From an uncultured Eubacteriales bacterium (GTDB taxonomy: Bacteria > Bacillota > Clostridia > Oscillospirales > UBA644), in assembly GCA_934486965.1 (NCBI GenBank), contig CAKSQP010000058.1, positions 1 through 9,506 of the forward strand: DNA of 9,506 nt. Reading direction: 5' to 3'. The notes under the pieces were generated by a model, which ran no database searches, was not told the DNA's origin, and saw nothing but the letters and a program-made list of their open reading frames with translations. Made by a program: the position numbers and the translations under genes. Positions 3,937 to 9,506 of the stretch are shown piece after piece. The number at the start of each line of letters is the position of its first letter. Positions within the stretch are counted from its first letter, which is position 1.

Positions 3937-5076
3937 ATGAGACAGTTTTTCACATCGGAATCCGTTACGGAGGGGCACCCCGATAAGATCTGCGACCAGA
4001 TCTCCGACGCGGTTCTTGACAGCATAATAGAAAAAGATCCCACGGCGCGCGTCGCCTGCGAAACGGTAGTTACGACGGGTATGGCGCTTGTTATGGGCGA
4101 AATTACGACTTCCTGCTATGCCGACATTCCGAAGATAGCGCGCGGAGTCATAAGAGAAATAGGCTACGACAGAGCGAAGTTCGGCTTTGACTGCGACACC
4201 TGCGCGGTGCTTACCGCTATCGACGAGCAGTCTCCCGATATCGCGATGGGAGTCGACCGCGACGGCGCGGGAGATCAGGGAATGATGTTCGGATATGCCT
4301 GCAACGAGACCCCGACCCTTATGCCGATGCCGATATATTACGCGCACCTGCTTGCCAAAAAACTCACCGACGTAAGAAAGAGCGGCAAAGTAGATTTCCT
4401 CCGTCCCGACGGCAAAACGCAGGTCACGGTAGAATATGACGACGGAAAGCCCGTAAGAATAGACACCGTTCTCATTTCGACCCAACATTCCGATAAGGTC
4501 GGACAGGCTGAGATAAAAGACGCGCTTGTCGAATACGTTATAAAGCCCGTAATTCCGTCGGACCTTATGGACGAAAATACCAAAATACTCGTAAACCCGA
4601 CGGGCAAATTCGTCGTCGGAGGTCCTCAGGGCGACAGCGGTCTTACAGGAAGAAAGATAATCGTCGATACCTACGGCGGATACGCGCGTCACGGCGGCGG
4701 AGCGTTTTCCGGCAAAGACCCGACAAAGGTCGACCGCAGTGCGGCGTATATGGCAAGATATATCGCCAAAAATATCGTTAAAGCGGGTATCGCCGACAAG
4801 TGTGAAATTGAACTTGCCTATGCCATCGGAGTATCCGAACCCGTTTCGGTCCTTGCCGATACTTTCGGAACGGGAAAATATTCCGATGAGAAAATCGCCG
4901 ACGCTGTAAAGAAAGTTTTCGATATGAGACCGTCGGCAATAATAAAACAACTCGACCTGCGCAAGCCTATTTATAAAAAACTTGCGGCATACGGTCAGAT
5001 AGGCAGAGAAGATCTCGGCGTGCGCTGGGAAGTCTGCGATAAGACGGAAGAGATTTTGAAGGCTCTTGAAGATTGA
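3937..5076 (+). CDS. metK: S-adenosylmethionine synthetase (methionine adenosyltransferase)
   Basis: Makes S-adenosylmethionine from methionine and ATP in the cytoplasm, releasing phosphate and pyrophosphate. SAM feeds methylation, polyamine and cofactor synthesis. The 379 residues are near the usual length (about 380-400). Signatures are present: GHPDK at 13-17 in the N-terminal ATP site, the adenine-loop signature GAGDQG at 110-115, the central NPTGKFVVGGPQGDSGLTGRK at 220-240, and the phosphate-binding GGGAFSGKD at 253-261 with KVDRSAAY following. The start has GGAGGG at 6-bp spacing. It is the first gene of the five-gene operon, and the next gene starts 10 bp after its stop. The leader carries no recognisable SAM riboswitch, although many Firmicute metK genes have one. 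Confidence 0.98.
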   Translation: MRQFFTSESVTEGHPDKICDQISDAVLDSIIEKDPTARVACETVVTTGMALVMGEITTSCYADIPKIARGVIREIGYDRAKFGFDCDTCAVLTAIDEQSPDIAMGVDRDGAGDQGMMFGYACNETPTLMPMPIYYAHLLAKKLTDVRKSGKVDFLRPDGKTQVTVEYDDGKPVRIDTVLISTQHSDKVGQAEIKDALVEYVIKPVIPSDLMDENTKILVNPTGKFVVGGPQGDSGLTGRKIIVDTYGGYARHGGGAFSGKDPTKVDRSAAYMARYIAKNIVKAGIADKCEIELAYAIGVSEPVSVLADTFGTGKYSDEKIADAVKKVFDMRPSAIIKQLDLRKPIYKKLAAYGQIGREDLGVRWEVCDKTEEILKALED

Positions 5077-5086
5077 GGCGAAAACG

Positions 5087-5899
5087 TTGTTCAGGGAAGA
5101 TTACCATTTACACAGCCGTTTTTCTCCCGATTCTTCGGAAGAACCTGAAAAAATAATAAAAACGGCTTACGAAAAAGGGCTTGACCGTATAATTTTCACC
5201 GAGCATTGCGAGGCGAACCTAAATGAAGCGATGCCGGAGGGCAAACCCGCGTGGCCGCCGCTCGATATTCCTGCGTACACCGCGAAAATAGAAGAACTCA
5301 AAAAGACCGCGCCCCTTAATGTCGGCGTCGGTATCGAACTCGGACAGGCGACTTTCGCCCTTGAAAACGCCGAAAAAGCGCTCTGTGCCTACGACTGGGA
5401 TTTCGTTCTCGGCTCAATGCACAATATAAGAAACGGGATAGATTTTTACTACGTCGACTATTCAAAGGCGGATATCGAGGGGCTTACGAAACTTTATTTC
5501 GAAGACCTCTACGACCTTGTAAAATGGAACGGGTTTGACGTCCTTTCGCATCTTTACTATCATCTCCGCTACATATACCGTCAGCATTACACTCTCGACA
5601 TCAGAAAATACGAACCCGAAATAAGGGAAATTTTCAGACTGCTTGTCGAAAACGGAAAGGGAATAGAGGTGAACACCTCTTCTTTCGACGGGGCGTTCGG
5701 AGACGTTATTCCGGGACTTTATTTCTTAAAAGTCTATAAAGAGGTCGGCGGTGAAATAATAACCGTCGGAAGCGACGCCCACAAGGCGGAAAGGATAGCG
5801 CTCGGCTTTGATTACGCCTACGGCCTTCTGCGTGAGGCGGGCTTTAAGGCGGTCTCGGTCTTCGAAAAAAGAAAAGTGTCGTTTAAGGATATCGTATGA
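5087..5899 (+). CDS. PHP-domain phosphoesterase, HisJ (histidinol-phosphatase)-like
   Basis: A metal-dependent phosphoesterase of the PHP family, about 270 residues, the usual length for HisJ-type histidinol phosphatases. Metal ligands are visible in family order: DYHLH (His7, His9), TEH (Glu39, His40), GIEL (Glu84), GSMH (His112), DVLSH (His155), EVNTS (194-198) and GSDAH (Asp230, His232). In HisJ the enzyme removes phosphate from histidinol phosphate. No other histidine gene is nearby, so another small phosphate ester is possible. I chose TTG at 5087 because GAGG lies 8 bp upstream. An earlier in-frame TTG at 5066, overlapping metK by 11 bp, has a poorly spaced SD. The stop overlaps the ispE start as ATGA, so translation of the two is probably coupled. 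Confidence 0.88.
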   Translation: MFREDYHLHSRFSPDSSEEPEKIIKTAYEKGLDRIIFTEHCEANLNEAMPEGKPAWPPLDIPAYTAKIEELKKTAPLNVGVGIELGQATFALENAEKALCAYDWDFVLGSMHNIRNGIDFYYVDYSKADIEGLTKLYFEDLYDLVKWNGFDVLSHLYYHLRYIYRQHYTLDIRKYEPEIREIFRLLVENGKGIEVNTSSFDGAFGDVIPGLYFLKVYKEVGGEIITVGSDAHKAERIALGFDYAYGLLREAGFKAVSVFEKRKVSFKDIV

Positions 5900-6717
5900 T
5901 AAAGAAAGAAACGAAGGCTTACGCAAAAGTAAACCTTACGCTCGATATAACGGGAAAAGCCGAAAACGGACTCCATACTCTCGAAAGCATCATGCAGACG
6001 GTCTCTCTTTTCGACCGTGTGACCGTTTTTTATGACAGTAAAAAACCGTTTTCAATAGACCTTTCGGTCTTTCCCGAAACCGATTTCCCGAAAGAAGAAA
6101 ATCTCTGCTATAAGGCGGCGACGGCTTTTGCCGAAGATTTCGGAATTGCGTCGGGCGAAATAAATATATTTCTTGAAAAAAACATTCCGATAAAAGCGGG
6201 TCTCGGCGGCGGAAGCAGCGACTGCGCGGCGGTACTTCTTCTGCTTGCGGAAATTTTCGGCGTTGAAAAAAAACGTCTTGAAAAAACGGCGGCGGCTCTC
6301 GGAAGCGACGTCCCGTTCTTTTTATACGGCGGCAACGCAAAAGTTTCGGGAACGGGAAACGTGACAGTTCCGACGGGTGAAAGCCCCTGTTTTGTTTTCC
6401 TGCTTGCCAAACCCGAAAAAGGGCTTTCGGCGGCGGAAGTTTATAAAGAATTTGACCGTCTCGGCGGCAAAAAAACGTCTTTTACCGAAGAAAAAGAACT
6501 CGGCAACGGGCTTGAAGAAGCGGTGTTTTCGCTTTGTCCCGAATGTCTTTGTCTCTGCGAAAAATTAAAGGCTGCGGGAGCGGAAAAAACGCTTGTTTCG
6601 GGGAGCGGAACGACTGTTTTCGGAATTTTCAAGACCGAAAAAGACGCCGAAAACGCAAAGAAAGATATTGATAAGATTTTTACGGCGGTATGCCGTGCGA
6701 TAAATAAGGAGATATAA
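5896..6717 (+). CDS. ispE: 4-diphosphocytidyl-2-C-methyl-D-erythritol kinase
   Basis: A GHMP-family kinase that phosphorylates the 2-hydroxyl of CDP-methylerythritol with ATP, a middle step of the MEP pathway to isoprenoid precursors. The 273 residues are a little short of the usual 280-290. Diagnostic parts are AYAKVNLTLDI (8-18), HTLESIMQTVSLFD (27-40), the ATP-binding loop PIKAGLGGGSSDCAA (98-112), SDVPFF (137-142, catalytic Asp138) and the C-terminal GSGTTVFG (236-243). The substrate-region motif reads GLHTL where GYHEL or GYHNL is common, a mild variant. AAGGAT sits 5 bp before the start, which lies inside the stop of the PHP gene. The SD of alaS lies within its last codons. Confidence 0.96.
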   Translation: MIKKETKAYAKVNLTLDITGKAENGLHTLESIMQTVSLFDRVTVFYDSKKPFSIDLSVFPETDFPKEENLCYKAATAFAEDFGIASGEINIFLEKNIPIKAGLGGGSSDCAAVLLLLAEIFGVEKKRLEKTAAALGSDVPFFLYGGNAKVSGTGNVTVPTGESPCFVFLLAKPEKGLSAAEVYKEFDRLGGKKTSFTEEKELGNGLEEAVFSLCPECLCLCEKLKAAGAEKTLVSGSGTTVFGIFKTEKDAENAKKDIDKIFTAVCRAINKEI

Positions 6718-6719
6718 TT

Positions 6720-9341
6720 ATGCATTATATGTCATTGAATGAGATCAGAGAAAAATTTCTCGAATTTTTCGAATCGAAAGGACATCTCCGTCTGAAGAGT
6801 TTTCCTCTCGTTCCGATAAACGATAAATCTCTTTTGCTGATAAATTCGGGTATGGCGCCCCTTAAAAAGTATTTTACGGGAGAAGAGGAACCTCCGAGAA
6901 AGAGGGTCACGACCTGTCAGAAATGTATCAGAACGCCCGACCTTGAAAGAGTCGGAAAGACCGCGAGACACGGAACGTTTTTCGAAATGCTCGGCAACTT
7001 CTCTTTCGGCGATTATTTCAAGGACGAGGCTATTCCATGGGCATGGGAATTTTTAACGCAGGTCATGGAAATCCCCGAAGACAAACTCTGGCCGTCGGTC
7101 TATGAAAGCGACGACGAGGCTTACGCTATCTGGAGAGACAAAATAGGCGTTCCCGAAGAGAAAATTATCCGTCTCGGAAAAGCCGATAACTTCTGGGAAC
7201 ACGGAACGGGTCCCTGCGGCCCATGCTCCGAAATTTATTTCGACAGAGGCGAAAAATACGGCTGCGGTTCTCCCGACTGCAAGCCCGGCTGCGACTGCGA
7301 CAGATATATGGAAATATGGAACAACGTATTTTCGCAGTTCAATAACGACGGAAAAGGCAACTATACCGAACTCAAACAGAAAAATATCGACACGGGAATG
7401 GGACTTGAACGCCTTGCCTGCGTTATGCAGGGTGTCGACAATATGTTCGAAGTCGACACCGTAAGAAATACCCTTAACGCTGTCTGCGAGCGCGCGGGAA
7501 AAGAATACGGCAAAAATGCGGACGATGACGTTTCCATAAGAATTATAACCGACCATATAAGAAGCGCTTCGTTTATGATAGCGGACGGAGTTGTTCCGTC
7601 AAACGAGGGCAGGGGATACGTTCTCCGCAGAATTTTGCGCCGCGCCGCGCGTCACGGCAAACTGCTCGGCATTTCGGGCGCGTTCCTTTCCGAACTCTGC
7701 AACTCGGTAATAGAAACGAGCGGAAAGGCATATACTGAACTTGAGGAAAAGAAAGATTACATCAAGAAGATAGTTCTTCTCGAAGAAGAGCGTTTTGAGG
7801 CGACTATCGACGCGGGTCTGCAGATCCTTTCGGGATATATCGACGCCGCAAAGAAAAACGGCGAAAAAACGCTTTCGGGCGACGGCGTTTTCAAACTTTA
7901 CGATACTTTCGGCTTCCCTATAGACCTTACCCGCGAAATTGCCGAGGAAAACGGACTTGAAATAGACGAAGACGGTTTCGAAAAACTCATGCTTGAGCAG
8001 AAGACCCGTGCAAGAGCCGCGAGAGGAAATATCTCCGGCTGGTCGGAATCTTCGAAATCCGCTCTTGCAGGCATTGCGAAAACCGAATTTACGGGTTATT
8101 CCGAATATAAAACCGACGCAAAAATCCTTGCGCTTATCACCGACGAGGGTCCCGTCGGCAGCGTTTCCGAGGGCGACGTCACGGTCGTTCTCGACAAAAC
8201 TCCTTTCTACGGAGAGGGCGGCGGACAGGTCGGAGATTCGGGAAAAATAACGAAAGACGGAGCGTCGCTTGACGTTTCCGATACAAAGAAGACCGACGGC
8301 GTTTATCTGCATATCTGCCGTATTTCGGACGGCGGATTTTCCGTCGGCGACAGCGTTACAGCGTCCGTTGACTCAGACCGTCGCGAGGCGATAAAGAGAA
8401 ACCACTCGGCGGCTCACCTTTTGCAGGCTGCCCTTCGCCGTGTTCTCGGAAACCACGTTGAACAGGCGGGAAGTTACGTCGACGAAAACAGAGTCCGTTT
8501 CGATTTCAGACATTTCGCGCCGATGACCGCCGAGGAAATTAAAAATACCGAAAAAGCCGTAAACGAGGCAATTCTTTCGGGAATCGAAGTCGAAAATTAC
8601 GAAACCTCGATTGAAGAGGCGAAGAAAACGGGCGCAATGGCTCTCTTCGGCGAAAAATACGGAAACCGTGTAAGAGTCGTCAAAATGGGCGATTTCTCGG
8701 TCGAACTCTGCGGAGGAACTCACGTTTCGAACACCGCAAAGGTCGGACTTTTCAAGATCATTTCCGAAAGTTCTGTCGCCGCGGGCGTAAGAAGAATCGA
8801 GGGGACAACGGGTCTCGGAGTTCTTTCGTTCCTTGAAGAAAAAGAGGATCTTATTCTGTCCTGCGCCTCCGAACTCAAGGCGAATCCCGCCGAAATAGAT
8901 AAAAAGGCGGCGGCTTTGCAGGCGGAAGTAAGAGCCGCAAAGCAGGAGGTCGAAAAGATAAACGCGAAACTTGCGGCGTCCCAGACGGGCGACATCATGT
9001 CGTCGGCAAAGAAAGTCGGCAAATTCGACTTTATAGCGTATAAGACCGAGGGTGTAGACCTCGGTGCCGTGAGGACCGTTACCGATAAGATAAAAGCCGA
9101 AAACGACGACGCGGTTGCCGTTATTTCCGTTTCCTTTGACGGAAAATATAACCTTGTCGCGTGCTGCGGCAAGAACGCCGTCAAAAACGGAGCGAACGCA
9201 GGTCTTCTCTTAAAGGAGATAAGCCCGATCGCAGGCGGCGGAGGCGGCGGAAGACCCGACAGCGCAACGTCAGGCATCAAAATACCCGAAAAAATAGGCG
9301 AAGTCTTTAAGAAAGCCGAAGAAATTCTGGCTTCAAAATAA
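6720..9341 (+). CDS. alaS: Alanyl-tRNA synthetase
   Basis: Attaches alanine to tRNA-Ala and edits mischarged seryl- or glycyl-tRNA. At 873 residues it is full length for bacterial AlaRS. In order: a class II catalytic core (about 1-250) with RTPDLERVGKTARHGTFFEM at 71-90 and motif 3 GMGLERLACV at 226-235; a cysteine-rich GCGSPDCKPGCDCDRY at 181-196, normal for the family; a tRNA-recognition helical region (about 250-450); and the editing domain with zinc ligands His562 and His566 (HSAAH), Cys664 and His668 (CGGTH). A coiled coil (about 710-755) and the glycine-rich C-Ala domain (IAGGGGGGRPDSATSG, 837-852) close the protein. AAGGAG at 8-bp spacing fixes the ATG at 6720 rather than the one at 6729. 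Only 2 bp separate it from ispE. Confidence 0.98.
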   Translation: MHYMSLNEIREKFLEFFESKGHLRLKSFPLVPINDKSLLLINSGMAPLKKYFTGEEEPPRKRVTTCQKCIRTPDLERVGKTARHGTFFEMLGNFSFGDYFKDEAIPWAWEFLTQVMEIPEDKLWPSVYESDDEAYAIWRDKIGVPEEKIIRLGKADNFWEHGTGPCGPCSEIYFDRGEKYGCGSPDCKPGCDCDRYMEIWNNVFSQFNNDGKGNYTELKQKNIDTGMGLERLACVMQGVDNMFEVDTVRNTLNAVCERAGKEYGKNADDDVSIRIITDHIRSASFMIADGVVPSNEGRGYVLRRILRRAARHGKLLGISGAFLSELCNSVIETSGKAYTELEEKKDYIKKIVLLEEERFEATIDAGLQILSGYIDAAKKNGEKTLSGDGVFKLYDTFGFPIDLTREIAEENGLEIDEDGFEKLMLEQKTRARAARGNISGWSESSKSALAGIAKTEFTGYSEYKTDAKILALITDEGPVGSVSEGDVTVVLDKTPFYGEGGGQVGDSGKITKDGASLDVSDTKKTDGVYLHICRISDGGFSVGDSVTASVDSDRREAIKRNHSAAHLLQAALRRVLGNHVEQAGSYVDENRVRFDFRHFAPMTAEEIKNTEKAVNEAILSGIEVENYETSIEEAKKTGAMALFGEKYGNRVRVVKMGDFSVELCGGTHVSNTAKVGLFKIISESSVAAGVRRIEGTTGLGVLSFLEEKEDLILSCASELKANPAEIDKKAAALQAEVRAAKQEVEKINAKLAASQTGDIMSSAKKVGKFDFIAYKTEGVDLGAVRTVTDKIKAENDDAVAVISVSFDGKYNLVACCGKNAVKNGANAGLLLKEISPIAGGGGGGRPDSATSGIKIPEKIGEVFKKAEEILASK

Positions 9342-9352
9342 GGAGAATTAAA

Positions 9353-9506
9353 ATGGATTGCATTTTCTGTAAGATAATCGCAGGCGAAATTCCGTCAAAC
9401 AAAATTTATGAGGACGAAGATATTTACGCTTTCAGGGATATCGCGCCTCAGGCCCCCGTTCATGTTATCGTTATCCCGAAAAAGCATATCTGCTGTGCAA
9501 ACGATA
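9353..9506 (+). CDS. HIT-family (histidine triad) protein, N-terminal part only
   Basis: The first 51 codons are present before the window ends. They read MDCIFCKIIAGEIPSNKIYE, then DEDIYAFRDIAPQAPVHVIV and IPKKHICCAND. This is the typical N-terminus of HinT-type proteins: CxxC zinc pair (Cys3, Cys6), FxDIxPxAPVH, and a Pro-Lys-Lys-His segment. The catalytic HxHxH triad would lie beyond the edge. Family members hydrolyse nucleoside phosphoramidates, including aminoacyl-adenylates, which would suit its place 11 bp after alaS. AAGGAG at 7-bp spacing sets the start. Confidence 0.95.
   Translation, partial: MDCIFCKIIAGEIPSNKIYEDEDIYAFRDIAPQAPVHVIVIPKKHICCAND

Noticed and set aside
3862..4950. 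A 362-codon open frame on the minus strand opposite metK
   Set aside because: It lies almost wholly antisense to metK, whose motifs are complete. The translation has no family motif and is rich in Tyr/Arg/Ser/Phe, as expected from the complement of the metK codon pattern.
7599..8312. Long minus-strand open frames inside alaS (also 7053-7556 and 8720-9280)
   Set aside because: They are antisense shadows of a complete alaS, with no SD or recognisable domains.

Overview
The window looks like a chromosomal segment of an endospore-forming Firmicute, most likely an uncultured member of class Clostridia. The main support is an intact sigma-K gene with its hydrophobic pro-sequence. Clear Shine-Dalgarno (SD) sites, sigma-A type promoters and a non-mevalonate isoprenoid gene (ispE) agree with this. 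Genes have moderate GC content, while the central intergenic region is clearly AT-rich. I see no transposase, phage structural gene, CRISPR array, tRNA or rRNA. The family below class level is a guess I cannot test here.

Left part (1-2401), all on the minus strand. In transcription order the genes are sigK (late mother-cell sporulation sigma factor), an AEC-family membrane transporter with its own near-consensus promoter, and a HAD phosphatase of the phosphoglycolate phosphatase type. The last two form a tight pair that ends in a strong intrinsic terminator at the left edge.

Centre (2402-3260). A short divergent spacer separates sigK from a 66-residue basic protein on the plus strand. A 551-bp stretch without a convincing gene follows (2710-3260). 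It is the most unusual part of the window. It holds several DnaA-box-like 9-mers, three of them matching TTWTNCACA exactly. It also holds two 36-bp direct repeats built around such boxes, a perfect 11-8-11 palindrome, and an overlapping second dyad. Gene orientation switches across this area, with minus-strand genes to the left and plus-strand genes to the right apart from the small protein. A replication-origin-like or DnaA-binding element is therefore a reasonable hypothesis, although no dnaA or dnaN is present.

Right part (3261-9506), all on the plus strand. A 140-residue protein of unknown function has its own promoter and terminator. A second promoter then drives a tightly packed housekeeping operon: metK (S-adenosylmethionine synthesis), a HisJ-like PHP phosphoesterase, ispE (isoprenoid precursor synthesis), alaS (alanyl-tRNA synthetase) and a HIT-family protein cut by the window end. 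Gaps inside the operon are 10, -4, 2 and 11 bp, which points to co-transcription and some translational coupling. The products do not share one pathway. The cluster looks like a growth-related housekeeping operon rather than a dedicated system.

I found no clear new multi-gene system. The best lead is the non-coding repeat and palindrome region at 2710-3150, with the two small unstudied genes on either side of it.
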